DNA of 56,712 nucleotides. Source: Kiloniellaceae bacterium (GTDB lineage Bacteria; Pseudomonadota; Alphaproteobacteria; Kiloniellales; J153). Each line of letters opens with the position of its first letter. Within the stretch, counting starts at the first letter, position 1. The DNA lies in the NCBI GenBank assembly GCA_021776175.1, contig JAJFGJ010000005.1, positions 1-56,712 of the forward strand, written 5' to 3'. This document shows, piece by piece, positions 38,236-47,744 of this stretch. Under the pieces are notes generated by a model. The model saw nothing but the letters and a program-made list of their open reading frames with translations, made no database searches and had not been told where the DNA came from. The translations under genes and the position numbers were made by a program.

Positions 38236-39210
38236 TTAGCCCGGTTCGGCGGTGTTGGCCAAGGGGGTGCCCGCCAGATAGCGCCGCAGGTTTTCGCAAA
38301 AGACCTCGGCCGCCGCGCGCTCCCAACCGGTAAAGGAACCGGCGATGTGCGGGGTGGCGATCACATTCGGCAAGCCCCACAAGGGGCTGCCGGCGGGGAG
38401 GGGCTCGGCCGAGAAAACGTCCAGAACCGCTCCGCCTAGGTGATTTTTTTCAAGCGCGGCGATAAGTGGCGCCTCCTCGACCACACCGCCGCGCGAGACA
38501 TTTATCAAGGTGCTCCCCGGCTTCATGGCGGCGATTTCCTTGGCTCCGATCAGGCCGCGCGTTTGCGCCGTCAAAGGCACGATCACCGCCGTGTGGTCGG
38601 CCTGCGCGAGGGCTTCGGCCAAGCGGTCAGCGGGATAGACGGCGTCGGCCGCGTCCATGGCGGCGCCGCTTTTGCGCACCCCGATAACGCGAAATCCCAC
38701 GGTGCGCGCCAGCTTCGCGATTGATTTACCTATGTGCCCCAGGCCGACGACGCACAAGGTTTGGCCAGCGCTGACCGTGACTTCTCCGGCACTCCAGCGT
38801 CGCTCGGCCTGCGCGTGCATGAAGGCCGGCAACCGCATGTTCAGGGCGTAGATGGCGCCTAGGGTATATTCGGCGATGGCCGCCGACGCGATGCCGGCCG
38901 AATTGGTCACGGTGACCTGGGCCGGGTTCCAGGGTGCCAGATGATCGATTCCGGCACCGCCGTAATGAACCCAACGCACGCAGCTTTGCGCGAAGACCGG
39001 GGCGCGCGGATAGGGGCGGGGTTCGAACTTATAGCTGAGAACGACCTCAGGCCGCGCCTCGGCAACCGACTCCGCCAGGGCATCGTAGGAGCGGCAGCAG
39101 CTCACGCGCGCCGCCGGGAATCCTGTCTCGATCAGATCCAGGAATAACTCGGGCCGGTCGTGATGAACGAGGAGCGAAAGAGGTTCCGATGCGCCGCTTG
39201 CCACGATCAT
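38236..39210 (-). CDS. NAD(P)-dependent D-2-hydroxyacid dehydrogenase (GhrA-like)
   Basis: The 324-residue enzyme has the Rossmann motif VVGLGHIGKSIAK and the catalytic set Arg (NVSRGGVVEE), Glu (VFSAEPLP) and His (TPHIAG). The subfamily resembles glyoxylate/hydroxypyruvate reductase A. With the serine-glyoxylate-type aminotransferase nearby, reduction of hydroxypyruvate or glyoxylate is a reasonable inference. It lies 61 nt downstream of tadC on the same strand, so pilus transcripts could run into it. Confidence 0.88.
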   Translation of the reverse strand: MIVASGASEPLSLLVHHDRPELFLDLIETGFPAARVSCCRSYDALAESVAEARPEVVLSYKFEPRPYPRAPVFAQSCVRWVHYGGAGIDHLAPWNPAQVTVTNSAGIASAAIAEYTLGAIYALNMRLPAFMHAQAERRWSAGEVTVSAGQTLCVVGLGHIGKSIAKLARTVGFRVIGVRKSGAAMDAADAVYPADRLAEALAQADHTAVIVPLTAQTRGLIGAKEIAAMKPGSTLINVSRGGVVEEAPLIAALEKNHLGGAVLDVFSAEPLPAGSPLWGLPNVIATPHIAGSFTGWERAAAEVFCENLRRYLAGTPLANTAEPG

Positions 39211-39271
39211 TAGCTCGCTACGCCCGCCAAGAATGTTAGGCGGGGGAATGGATGGGAAAGCGATCTAGGTA

Positions 39272-40252
39272 TTAAAGCGTTAGACCGCTCAGGGCATCAA
39301 CGGCCTTCAGGACCGCGCGGCCAATCAGGATGATGAACAACGGCGGCAGAATAAAGACGATCATTGGCACAGTCAAAAGCGCCGGCAGGCGGGCGGCCTT
39401 CTCTTCGGCCTTCATAATCCGCTCGTTCCTGGAATCCGCCGACATGACGCGCAGGGATTGCGCCAGGGGTGTGCCGTAGCGTTCGGCTTGCAGGAGCGTA
39501 TTGACCACCCCGCGCACGCCGGGCAAATCGACGCGCAACATCAGATTCTGAAGGGCTTTGCGCCGGTCCGGCAGAAACCCGAGCTCAAGGCCCGTGAGGC
39601 TGAACTCGTCGGCCAGTTCAGGCGCGCTTTTCTCCATTTCTTGCGACACCCGCAATAGGGTGGCGTCTAGACTCAAGCCGGCCTCGGCGCAAATGACCAT
39701 GAGATCGAGCCCGTCCGGCAGGGCCGTGCGGATATTATCGGAACGCTTTGTCGCGGCATTCTTAATGATGATGTCGGGCAGGTAAGCGCCAAGAAGAACG
39801 GCGCCGATGGTAATGGCAAGCTTACCCAGGGTGGCGAGGCCATAAAGGTTCAGGCCGTAAAACAGTGTCACTGCCACCGCGCCGAAGGCGAAGGGCAGGG
39901 CTACCTTAAGAAATAGGTAGAGGATGATCGCGTCCTTGGAGCGCCACCCGGCCCGCATCAACTTAATCGATATACGGCTGGCCTGGGCCGAGCGAAGCAA
40001 ATTCAGCTGATCCACGAATCGGCGCATCAAGCCGAGCGTGGGAAGGCGTTCCTGCCGCCGCCGCGGCCCCACCATGCCCGCGCGTAAGGAATCGCGCTGC
40101 TCCCCAATCAGCTTTACCCGGCGCGCGCCAGGATCCTTGTGCAGCAAGGTAACCCAAACGGTTATGCTGATGGTCGCGGCGGAAAGACCGGCCATGAAGA
40201 TCAGGACCTGATCCTGCGTGAACCCCAGTATTTCTAAAAATTCCGCGATCAT
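39272..40252 (-). CDS. tadC: Tad pilus inner-membrane platform protein TadC
   Basis: TadC is one of two GspF-like inner-membrane proteins on which the TadA ATPase acts to build Flp pili. The 326-residue protein has an N-terminal membrane helix, a cytoplasmic T2SSF domain (LPDGLDLMVICAEAGLSLDATLLRVSQEM) and C-terminal membrane helices. It overlaps tadB by ATGA and is the last gene of the Tad unit here. Confidence 0.93.
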   Translation of the reverse strand: MIAEFLEILGFTQDQVLIFMAGLSAATISITVWVTLLHKDPGARRVKLIGEQRDSLRAGMVGPRRRQERLPTLGLMRRFVDQLNLLRSAQASRISIKLMRAGWRSKDAIILYLFLKVALPFAFGAVAVTLFYGLNLYGLATLGKLAITIGAVLLGAYLPDIIIKNAATKRSDNIRTALPDGLDLMVICAEAGLSLDATLLRVSQEMEKSAPELADEFSLTGLELGFLPDRRKALQNLMLRVDLPGVRGVVNTLLQAERYGTPLAQSLRVMSADSRNERIMKAEEKAARLPALLTVPMIVFILPPLFIILIGRAVLKAVDALSGLTL

Positions 40253-41259
40253 ATCTCGAACTTGACCATCTTGAACATGACACCGGCGCCCGCGAAGATC
40301 ATGAACAGGCCAAAACCGATCATGGCCTGGCCGCGCGGATCGGAGAATAAGCCGATGAGGTATTCCTTGTTCACCAGGTAGATAAGCAGGGTCATGATGA
40401 AGGGGAGCGAACCGATGATATAGGCGCTGGCCTTGGCCTCCGAGGAAAGAGCCCGGATCTTTCGTTTCAACTGGCGCCGCCCGCGCAGGACATCGGTGAG
40501 GTTGCCGAGGGTTTCGGCCAAATTACCGCCCGTCTCGGCCTGGATCGAAAGGGCAATGGTGAAGAAGTCGAACTCCTGCAAGTTGACCCGCCGCGACGCC
40601 TCCCAAAGGATATCGTCCATCTGGCGGCCAATTCGTATGCCGTCGGTAACGCGCCTCAGTTCCAGCCCGACCGGGTCCGGGATCTCCTGCCCGGCGGTCT
40701 TGATCGATTCGCCGATTGGCAAGCCGGCTTTCAACCCGCGCACCATGAGGTCTATCGCATCGGGGAAATGCTCGATGAAGCGTGTCTGGCGGCGCTTGAT
40801 AAGCCAGCCCAGAATGCTGTGCGGGAGGCTAAGGCCCATGGTGATGCCAGTCAGAATCGCGATCGCAGTTGGCGCGCCCGCCATCGTGCCGGTCAGGAAC
40901 GCGCCGGCCATGGCGATCAGCAGGCTCGTCAGGACGTAAATACCGATGGAGAAGCTCATGCCAGCGCGTTCGATCCGCAGGCGCAGTACCTCTTGGCGCG
41001 GAAGAACACGCTTGAGCAGATTGTCGAAAAATTTTATTTCGCTGCCCTTTTGTTTTTGGCGGGCGATTGAGATTTGCGCCGCGTTCGAACCCCGCTTCTC
41101 GTGATGGGCTTTGACGGCCTCCATGCGCCGATAAAGCGGGGCGCGCTCATTGCCCGAGAACAGACCGAACAACAAGAGGATGCAGCCGATCGGTAGAAGC
41201 ACGATAATCAAGGCTTCAGCACCGGCATCCGGCCCGCCTAGAAACTCGAATACATTCAT
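40249..41259 (-). CDS. tadB: Tad pilus inner-membrane platform protein TadB
   Basis: TadB pairs with TadC in the pilus platform. The T2SSF domain (FPDAIDLMVRGLKAGLPIGESI, then AETGGNLAETLGNLTDVLR) is flanked by membrane helices at about residues 20-40, 95-135 and 270-336. I start at the ATG at 41259, which overlaps the tadA stop as TGATG with GGAG 8 nt upstream. A GTG at 41268 would add three residues. The length is 336 residues. Confidence 0.93.
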   Translation of the reverse strand: MNVFEFLGGPDAGAEALIIVLLPIGCILLLFGLFSGNERAPLYRRMEAVKAHHEKRGSNAAQISIARQKQKGSEIKFFDNLLKRVLPRQEVLRLRIERAGMSFSIGIYVLTSLLIAMAGAFLTGTMAGAPTAIAILTGITMGLSLPHSILGWLIKRRQTRFIEHFPDAIDLMVRGLKAGLPIGESIKTAGQEIPDPVGLELRRVTDGIRIGRQMDDILWEASRRVNLQEFDFFTIALSIQAETGGNLAETLGNLTDVLRGRRQLKRKIRALSSEAKASAYIIGSLPFIMTLLIYLVNKEYLIGLFSDPRGQAMIGFGLFMIFAGAGVMFKMVKFEI

Positions 41260-42932
41260 CACATGCACTCCAGCAGGCGGCGGTCGAGGCCAAAGTAAGC
41301 CGCCTTGGCGGCGAAGTGGGGGCGCAAACCAGTCGAGTCGTAAGATCCTTTCAACATGCCGTCGAGACCCTCGCCCTCGAACTCATAGGTGAACAGGTCC
41401 TGAGTTGTGATGATATCGCCTTCCATACCGAGGATTTCGGTAATGTGGGTGATCCGGCGCATCCCGTCGCGCATGCGCGAAACCTGAACGATCATGTCGA
41501 TCGCGGCCGCGATCTGCGTGCGAACCGCCTTGGCGGGCAAGTTGATGCCGGCCATGCCGATCATGTTCTCAAGCCGGGTCAAGGCCTCACGCGGCCGATT
41601 GGCGTGAACCGTGCCGAGCGAACCGTCATGGCCTGTATTCATGGCCTGAAGCATGTCAACCGCTTCCGAACCGCGCACCTCGCCAAGAATGATGCGGTCA
41701 GGACGCATACGAAGCGAGTTCTTCACCAAGTCCCGCATGGTGATCTCGCCCGTGCCTTCCAGGTTCGCGGGCCGTGTCTCCAGGCGCACGACATGCGGCT
41801 GCTGGAGCTGCAACTCCGCCGCATCCTCAATGGTCACGATCCGCTCACGCTCGTCGATCATCTGCGACATGGCGTTGAGGAGGGTCGTCTTGCCCGAACC
41901 GGTGCCGCCGGAAATCAGGATGTTGAGGCGACTGCGCGCGGCGATTTTCAGGACGGTGCCCATGGCCTCGGAAATATTGTTTTGCCGCACCATCAAATCG
42001 AGGGTGATGCCTTTTTTGGAGAATTTCCGGATTGAGATGGTGGGGCCGTCGATAGCCAGCGGCGGAATGATAATATTGACGCGGCTTCCGTCCTGTAGCC
42101 GGGCATCGACCAGCGGGACCGTTTCATCGACGCGGCGACCGATAATCGAAACTATGCGCCGCGCGATATTGAGCACATGCTCATTGTCGCGGAAGTGAAC
42201 GTCCGACAACTCCAGCTTACCCTTGCGTTCGATGTAAACCTGCAAGGGGCCATTGATCATAATGTCGGTAATCGACTCGTCGGCGAGCAGGGGTTCAAGC
42301 GGCCCCAGGCCCAGCATATCGTCGAGGAGTAGCTCGACGAGGCTGAATTGCTCGAGCTGGTTGAGGCGCAGATTCTGCTCCGCGAGCACCTCGGATACGA
42401 TTTCACGCAGTTGGAGAGATAGCTCGTCGCGTGGGAGTTGAGAAGCGGCCGATACGTCCAGACGGTCCATCACCGCCGGTTCGATCTTTATTTTTGTGCG
42501 CTCGACTGTCGCCGAGATTTCGACCGCCGGGGTCGCGCGAACCTCATTGCGCTCGCGCCGGAACTGACGCGGTTCCAGCGTTTCACCCGTGGCTGTGGCC
42601 AGTGTCCCCGGCTGATCGTCCTCACTTGGGGGCGGCGGGGCCAACGGGCTGTCGAACAATAGCCACCGGATGAGATCGGCGACCAAATTGCGGCGATCCA
42701 AGAGGTTGAGCGACTGAGAATCCGTTTCTGTCGCGGCGGTGACGATTTGCCCGATGCGAACCGCCAGTTCCGGGCGGGCAATACCCGCTAGATTCTGGCC
42801 TTCGAAGGCGCTTAGGACTTCTGGACGCAGCTCTTCGATATATCGCTCGAGGCGCTGAGCAATACTAGCGGTCGCCGCGCCGTTGCGTTGGGTTGACCCC
42901 GCCGAACGCGCGTTGCTCGTTGCGCTCTTCAT
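41259..42932 (-). CDS. cpaF: Tad pilus assembly ATPase TadA/CpaF with duplicated N-terminal domain
   Basis: This secretion ATPase powers Flp pilus assembly. The RecA-like core has Walker A GGTGSGKTT at residues 342-350, an Asp-box/Walker B region near RMRPDRIILGEVRGSEAVDMLQA, and His box HDGSLGTVHANRP. It is 557 residues, longer than usual. Residues about 52-98 and 167-213 are alike (RPELAVRIGQIV versus RDELSLQLREIV, and LVADLIRWLLFDSPLAP versus LVELLLDDMLGLGPLEP). The helical N-terminal domain therefore appears duplicated, joined by a Pro/Glu-rich linker. Confidence 0.94.
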   Translation of the reverse strand: MKSATSNARSAGSTQRNGAATASIAQRLERYIEELRPEVLSAFEGQNLAGIARPELAVRIGQIVTAATETDSQSLNLLDRRNLVADLIRWLLFDSPLAPPPPSEDDQPGTLATATGETLEPRQFRRERNEVRATPAVEISATVERTKIKIEPAVMDRLDVSAASQLPRDELSLQLREIVSEVLAEQNLRLNQLEQFSLVELLLDDMLGLGPLEPLLADESITDIMINGPLQVYIERKGKLELSDVHFRDNEHVLNIARRIVSIIGRRVDETVPLVDARLQDGSRVNIIIPPLAIDGPTISIRKFSKKGITLDLMVRQNNISEAMGTVLKIAARSRLNILISGGTGSGKTTLLNAMSQMIDERERIVTIEDAAELQLQQPHVVRLETRPANLEGTGEITMRDLVKNSLRMRPDRIILGEVRGSEAVDMLQAMNTGHDGSLGTVHANRPREALTRLENMIGMAGINLPAKAVRTQIAAAIDMIVQVSRMRDGMRRITHITEILGMEGDIITTQDLFTYEFEGEGLDGMLKGSYDSTGLRPHFAAKAAYFGLDRRLLECM

Positions 42933-42938
42933 TTCAGG

Positions 42939-44174
42939 CTACTTCCTTTTGAAGAACCGGCGCCAACCAGTCTTCGAGGAACCATCCGCGTTTCCATCGA
43001 CCAAATCCGATACTCCCTCGGCTATCTTCCGGATCGCCTTGCTGACCTGGCTACGGGAGTTAATCTGCACCACGGGCTTGCCGTTGTTCGCGGCAAGATT
43101 GAAGCTCTTGGGATCGTCTGGAATCGTGAAATTGACCTTGTGGCCTAGGGCTTTCTGAAAATCTCCGGTGGTCATGGCCTGGAACTTGCCGCCGGTGCGG
43201 TTAACGACGACGAAAGTCGGCTTGCCGGGCGCGGTTTCCTCGATCCCGGCCATGAGACGCATGGTATCTCGCAAGCCCGACAGGGTGAGGTCGGTTACGA
43301 GCAAGATCTTCGAGCATTCCTCAAACACACGTTGGCGGACGGTAAAGGCGGATCTCGGTACGTCCGCCACGATGCAAGTATTGGTTCGGCCAACCGTGTC
43401 GAACAGAATGTCGATAGCATCCGCGTTGTATTCGATCTGCTGCGCGAGGGTTTCCTCGGTCGCCATTACCGATAGTTTGTCGGTTAGTTTCGCCGTCGCG
43501 CTCTCGATAAAAAGGCTATCGATCCGGTTTGGGCTTTCCAAGGCTTCGCGAAGGCCGCGGGTCGGCTCCAGGTCCAGTGAGAGTGCGACGGTGCCAAATT
43601 CCAGATCGAGGTCTATCAAGGCCGTTTTGTGGCTGCGGTCCTGGCTGATGAGCCAGGCCAGATTGACGGCGACGGTGCTGGCGCCGACACCGCCGCGCGA
43701 ACCGACCACGGCAATCTTGTTGAGTTTATCTTCTGACGTATCCGTTGAAGCCGTGCTGTGCGTAGTTTCCTCGGTGCGGCACAGCGCCGCGGCCAAGGCC
43801 TTTTCCGTAACCGGCTTAATCAGATAATCGGTAATTCCGGCGCCTACCATCTCGCGGTACAAGTTGATATCGTTGATCGTGCCGATGCCGATTAAGCGTG
43901 TCTGCTCGCTAAAGGCCGCCGTTAAAGAGAGCATAGCGGTCAGCGGCGCGGAAGAATCGCCAATATCGACGATCAGGACCGTCGGGGTCGGGGCTTCGGA
44001 CAGATAATCGAGGGCTTGCTGACTGCCGCCGTCGCGAACATAGGGATCGTCGAAAAATTGACGAGCGACCGACTCGACGACATCGTGCGTCTGATTGTCG
44101 CTGACGAAGGCGACGCACTCCGAGGCGATGTCGTCCGAACCTTGCGGGTCAAGGAATTTTTCTGCGGCACTCAT
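42939..44174 (-). CDS. cpaE: Tad pilus localisation protein CpaE/TadZ
   Basis: CpaE/TadZ proteins place the Tad machine at its cell site. The 411-residue protein has a degenerate receiver domain at residues about 20-130, with D70 in VLIVDIGDSS and K120 in LIKPV. A ParA/MinD-like ATPase follows, whose Walker A is the atypical RGGVGAST at 160-167 that lacks the usual catalytic lysine, as is common in this family. The ATG at 44174 lies 7 nt after cpaD; upstream in-frame codons overlap cpaD and are less likely. Confidence 0.92.
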   Translation of the reverse strand: MSAAEKFLDPQGSDDIASECVAFVSDNQTHDVVESVARQFFDDPYVRDGGSQQALDYLSEAPTPTVLIVDIGDSSAPLTAMLSLTAAFSEQTRLIGIGTINDINLYREMVGAGITDYLIKPVTEKALAAALCRTEETTHSTASTDTSEDKLNKIAVVGSRGGVGASTVAVNLAWLISQDRSHKTALIDLDLEFGTVALSLDLEPTRGLREALESPNRIDSLFIESATAKLTDKLSVMATEETLAQQIEYNADAIDILFDTVGRTNTCIVADVPRSAFTVRQRVFEECSKILLVTDLTLSGLRDTMRLMAGIEETAPGKPTFVVVNRTGGKFQAMTTGDFQKALGHKVNFTIPDDPKSFNLAANNGKPVVQINSRSQVSKAIRKIAEGVSDLVDGNADGSSKTGWRRFFKRK

Positions 44175-44181
44175 ACCTGGC

Positions 44182-44895
44182 TCATTCCGTACTAGTGGCG
44201 GACTGATTCTTGATTGGCGTGATTTTACCTTCACGATATCGAGTGACTCCCGATGCCAGCGCTTCGCCATCGCCGGGTCCTTGGGGCCGTCCGCGCTCCA
44301 AGTCGAGCGGGTCAACGACCATCCGCCCGAGCACCGAGGTGTTGGAGCAGCTCCAGATATGGGTCGGGCGCGGGCCGTAGATCGTCTTAGGCACGTCGCA
44401 ATCAGGTTCGATGACCATGGCGCGGGTAACCGTCACGACGATGGCGTCGCCCGGCACGGTCATGGAGTCGATCGGGGAGGTAGCGACCGAAGGTTTCATG
44501 CCCAGGGTCGTGAGCCTTCCGGAAATCGAAGCTATCCGCGCGGCGGTAAGGACATCGTGTTTTCCGGCGGCCTTGCGCGGGCCGTTGATTTCGATCCGGG
44601 ACAAGCGGTCGGCGCCGCTGTTCTGAAGGAATTTCGTAAGCCGGGCCACTTCGCTCGCTTTCAAATCGTCATCGCCGAACGCGAAGTTGGTTTTATGGAT
44701 CATGGTAATTACCTCGGCCCGCGGTTCGACAATCGCTGGGGCCAGGCGGAGCATGGAATTATAGAGCTGGTGAGTCGAAACGACCTCGTTCGGCGGCATG
44801 CTGTCCGGGTTCAGAAAGCAGCCCGATAACGTTGCCATCGCTAAAGCGGCGCATAGCGGCCGGAATTGGAAGATTCGCGTGAGGTGGAACATCAT
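44182..44895 (-). CDS. cpaD: Tad pilus lipoprotein CpaD
   Basis: CpaD is an outer-membrane-associated lipoprotein of Tad systems. The N-terminus (237-residue protein) has a signal peptide with lipobox LSGC, placing the acylated cysteine at about residue 26. The domain DDDLKASEVARLTKFLQNSGADRLSRIEI and the cysteine pair near EPDCDVPKT and IWSCSNT fit the family. It lies between the secretin and cpaE genes, as in Caulobacter-type loci. Confidence 0.9.
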   Translation of the reverse strand: MMFHLTRIFQFRPLCAALAMATLSGCFLNPDSMPPNEVVSTHQLYNSMLRLAPAIVEPRAEVITMIHKTNFAFGDDDLKASEVARLTKFLQNSGADRLSRIEINGPRKAAGKHDVLTAARIASISGRLTTLGMKPSVATSPIDSMTVPGDAIVVTVTRAMVIEPDCDVPKTIYGPRPTHIWSCSNTSVLGRMVVDPLDLERGRPQGPGDGEALASGVTRYREGKITPIKNQSATSTE

Positions 44896-44905
44896 CTCCC
44901 TGACC

Positions 44906-46324
44906 TCAATCTAGTATATATGTGGCCGCGCCCGTTTGCGTCCCGCCCACGGGTCCGACCGGAACTTCGACGGTTCGCGACAAATTGGCCGATAGATTCC
45001 GCGGGCGCTTGTTCTTTAGAGCGACGTTGGATTTTGTTAGAGGGTCGGTCGGTAGCGGTACATCGTTGTCCTCGAACGGCTCCACGATATAGGGCGTCAC
45101 CAAAATAATCAGCTCGGACTCGTTTTTGCGGAACTGCTCGCTCTTAAACAGCTCGCCAAACAACGGAACGTCGGCGAGAAAAGGGATTTGTCGGATGCTG
45201 TCGCGGAAATCCTCTTGGAAGAGACCCGCGATGGCGAAAGTACGGCCGGACGCCAATTCAATTGTGGTTTCAGCGCGCCGGGTGGTCAGGGCCGAAATAC
45301 TCAGACCATTCACGGATACCGCGCCCACGGCCGAGAGCTGACTGACTTCCGGGCGGACCCGCATGCTGATGCGCTCGTTACTTATCATTGTCGGCGTGAA
45401 GGACAGGCTGATGCCGAAATCCTTGAACTCGACGATGACCCGGCCATCTTCGTCAATGGTGGGGATCGGGAATTCGCCGCCCGCCAAGAAGCTCGCGGTC
45501 TCGCCAGACAGGGCCGTCAAGTTCGGTTCCGCCAGGGTTTTGGCCAAGCCGATTTCCTCAAGAGCGTCGAACAGGCTATTGATGGTCGCGCTCCCGACGT
45601 TGAGATTGGTTAATACACCGGCGCCGAATTGATCCCCGAACAGCGTGAACCCGCCTCCAGTGCGCACCGATCCCGGGTTCTGCAAGAACGTCTCGCCCGA
45701 GGTAAAGCTGAATTTTCCTTTGACGATGTCGAAGTTGAGGCCGAGCTGCCGGATCGCCGTGCGCGATACTTCCGCGATGCGGACCCGCACATTCACTTGA
45801 TTTGGGTCCGTGACCGCTAGGCGATTGATGACTTCCTCGTTTTCACCGATGAAACGAACCGCGAGCCGGCGCACATCCTCCGCGTCGGTCGCGCTTGCGA
45901 CACTGCCTTCCAAAACGATGGCGCCTTGCACGGAATCGACCGTGACGTTGCTGGCTGGCAACAGTGTATCGATGGCCTGGCCCAAGCTGCTTAAGTCGTG
46001 AGTCACGGAAAGATCGATATCGGCAATAACGTTTTCGTTCCGGCCGACCGCGAACAGCGTGGTCACACCCGGTGTCTTGCCGAAAACATAGACCATTCGG
46101 GATGACTTCACGGTGACATCCGCGATTTCCGGATTGGCGATGAAGACCGATGCCGCCGGCGCGGACAGGCGGACCAGGCGGCCCTGGTGGCGCGCGATCT
46201 CGATGCGCCCGTCGCTTTGGGTTATCGCCCGCTCCTCGGCAAGCGTGGCGCTGGGTGCCGGCCACAGAACTGCGCCGAACACGGCCATGAGCGCGAGTAG
46301 ATGAAATCGAATTCCAGTCATCAT
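44906..46324 (-). CDS. cpaC: Tad pilus secretin CpaC (RcpA)
   Basis: CpaC forms the outer-membrane channel for the pilus. The 472-residue protein has a signal peptide (ending near ATLAEE), a POTRA-like N-terminal domain (FIANPEIADVTVKSSRMVYVFGKTPG), a BON-like segment at 105-165, and the secretin domain with VNVRVRIAEVSR, LTALSGETASFLAGGEFPIP and ELIILVTPYIVEP. The ATG at 46324 overlaps the cpaB stop. Confidence 0.95.
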   Translation of the reverse strand: MMTGIRFHLLALMAVFGAVLWPAPSATLAEERAITQSDGRIEIARHQGRLVRLSAPAASVFIANPEIADVTVKSSRMVYVFGKTPGVTTLFAVGRNENVIADIDLSVTHDLSSLGQAIDTLLPASNVTVDSVQGAIVLEGSVASATDAEDVRRLAVRFIGENEEVINRLAVTDPNQVNVRVRIAEVSRTAIRQLGLNFDIVKGKFSFTSGETFLQNPGSVRTGGGFTLFGDQFGAGVLTNLNVGSATINSLFDALEEIGLAKTLAEPNLTALSGETASFLAGGEFPIPTIDEDGRVIVEFKDFGISLSFTPTMISNERISMRVRPEVSQLSAVGAVSVNGLSISALTTRRAETTIELASGRTFAIAGLFQEDFRDSIRQIPFLADVPLFGELFKSEQFRKNESELIILVTPYIVEPFEDNDVPLPTDPLTKSNVALKNKRPRNLSANLSRTVEVPVGPVGGTQTGAATYILD

Positions 46325-47214
46325 TTGCGCCTACGGAATTTGAGCTCTTTGGTCTCGTTGCCGCGCGACACCTGGACAGTATCGAGGTTTGAAGCGCTTG
46401 GCCGCCACAGCAGCCGGCTGACCTCGGTGTCCCAGGTATGGGTCAGGCCGCGCGCCGGATCGGGCTCGGCCATCGGGTCTTTCGAGTTGGTTAGCCGCTC
46501 CAGCTCCGCCTCGTCCTTGGCCAAGCTGCGCAGGGCCATGGAAAGACGCCCGATTTCTCCTACTACGGCGAGCATCTCGGTCTGCTTGGGCGTAAGCTCC
46601 AAAGTCGCGTTCTTGAACACACGTGGATTACCCGCTTGGTCGTCAATGGATTGGTCGATGGCCAAAACGCGCACGTTGATTAAAACGGTTTCGCTCGCGC
46701 GCCTGTCGCTGCCGCCGCGTTTGACCGCGTGTGTCAAGATTAGGTCAATCCTATCGCCGGGAAAGACCAGGCCGGCGATGCCGGAGGTCGCGGTGACCTG
46801 TATTGACATGGCCCGGTACCCCGGCCTTAGTACCGCCGCGAGGAAGCCGCGGGCGCCCGCCTGAAGGATGCGCCCGCGAGAAACCGGTTCGCCGGTCGAA
46901 ATCCCCTTGCGGACCACGGCGCCAAGCAAGTCGCTAATCGGATTGGGCAGGTCTTCGCGTTTCGGTTTTATGAAGTAGGTAGCCGGGACCGAATCACTCG
47001 GCCAGAGCTGCCAGCGCAAGTGCTTGTCTTGCAACAGGATTCCAGCGGGTAGATCGGCCGCCGCGACCAAGACCAGGGCGCCTTCGATCTTAGGCACTGG
47101 CGGTGCGGCGATGACCTGCGGGCGCTGGTTGTTAAGCCAGTCACGGGCCAAGTATGCGGTCCCGGCGGTCATGAGAACCGCCGCGACGATAAGGATAATA
47201 TTTCGCGCTGACAT
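46321..47214 (-). CDS. cpaB: Tad pilus assembly protein CpaB (RcpC)
   Basis: CpaB is a periplasmic, N-terminally anchored component of Tad pili. The 297-residue protein begins with a membrane helix (NIILIVAAVLMTAGTAYLA), followed by an SAF domain with AADLPAGILLQDKHLRWQLWP. A C-terminal domain has SIQVTATSGIAGLVFPGDRIDLILT. It starts 4 nt after cpaA and its stop overlaps the cpaC start. Confidence 0.94.
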   Translation of the reverse strand: MSARNIILIVAAVLMTAGTAYLARDWLNNQRPQVIAAPPVPKIEGALVLVAAADLPAGILLQDKHLRWQLWPSDSVPATYFIKPKREDLPNPISDLLGAVVRKGISTGEPVSRGRILQAGARGFLAAVLRPGYRAMSIQVTATSGIAGLVFPGDRIDLILTHAVKRGGSDRRASETVLINVRVLAIDQSIDDQAGNPRVFKNATLELTPKQTEMLAVVGEIGRLSMALRSLAKDEAELERLTNSKDPMAEPDPARGLTHTWDTEVSRLLWRPSASNLDTVQVSRGNETKELKFRRRK

Positions 47215-47218
47215 GGCT

Positions 47219-47734
47219 TTAATTTACCTTGAGCAGTGTAAATGCCCCGTAAAGAGCCCCCACGGAGATAGCCGCGCCATAAGGGATGGGCTCTTTGCGT
47301 AGCTTCGGGATAGCGTCCTTAAAGCGAAAGAATCCGCTCGAGACGACATGCGGCAGGCAATGCTGTAACCAAACGAAAACAGTAATGGCTCCACCCGCCA
47401 GCATGGTTATTAGAGTAAAATCCAAGATGAATTCCGGCCCCGCCCAAAGCGATGCCGCGGCGAAGAGCTTTGCGTCTCCGCCGCCCCAGCCGCCCAAGGC
47501 GAAGAGCACAAAGGCGAAAACCAAGGCTCCGAATGCGATCAAAAGACTACCCGGCCAGTCGATAGGATGAGTCGACGACAAGATGTATGAAGGATAGAGC
47601 AGCACGATCGCCGCCGAGAACCGGTTAGGAATCGTTAAGGTAAGGATGTCGTTTACCCCGGCCGCGAAGACGAGGCCGACATATGACAGAATTGCGACTG
47701 TCGCCGCGATATTGGATGAGGTCACGTATTCCAT
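47219..47734 (-). CDS. cpaA: Flp prepilin peptidase CpaA (TadV)
   Basis: This membrane aspartyl protease matures the Flp pilin. The two catalytic aspartates fit D-x-(LTLT)-IPN at about residue 29 and GGGDAKL at about residue 88. The protein is 171 residues with about five membrane helices and lacks the methylase domain, as is usual for the Tad type. The ATG at 47734 lies 17 nt past a terminator hairpin and has no clear ribosome site; a TTG at 47749 sits inside the hairpin's T-run and is unlikely. Confidence 0.92.
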   Translation of the reverse strand: MEYVTSSNIAATVAILSYVGLVFAAGVNDILTLTIPNRFSAAIVLLYPSYILSSTHPIDWPGSLLIAFGALVFAFVLFALGGWGGGDAKLFAAASLWAGPEFILDFTLITMLAGGAITVFVWLQHCLPHVVSSGFFRFKDAIPKLRKEPIPYGAAISVGALYGAFTLLKVN

Positions 47735-47744
47735 TGCGCCGCAC

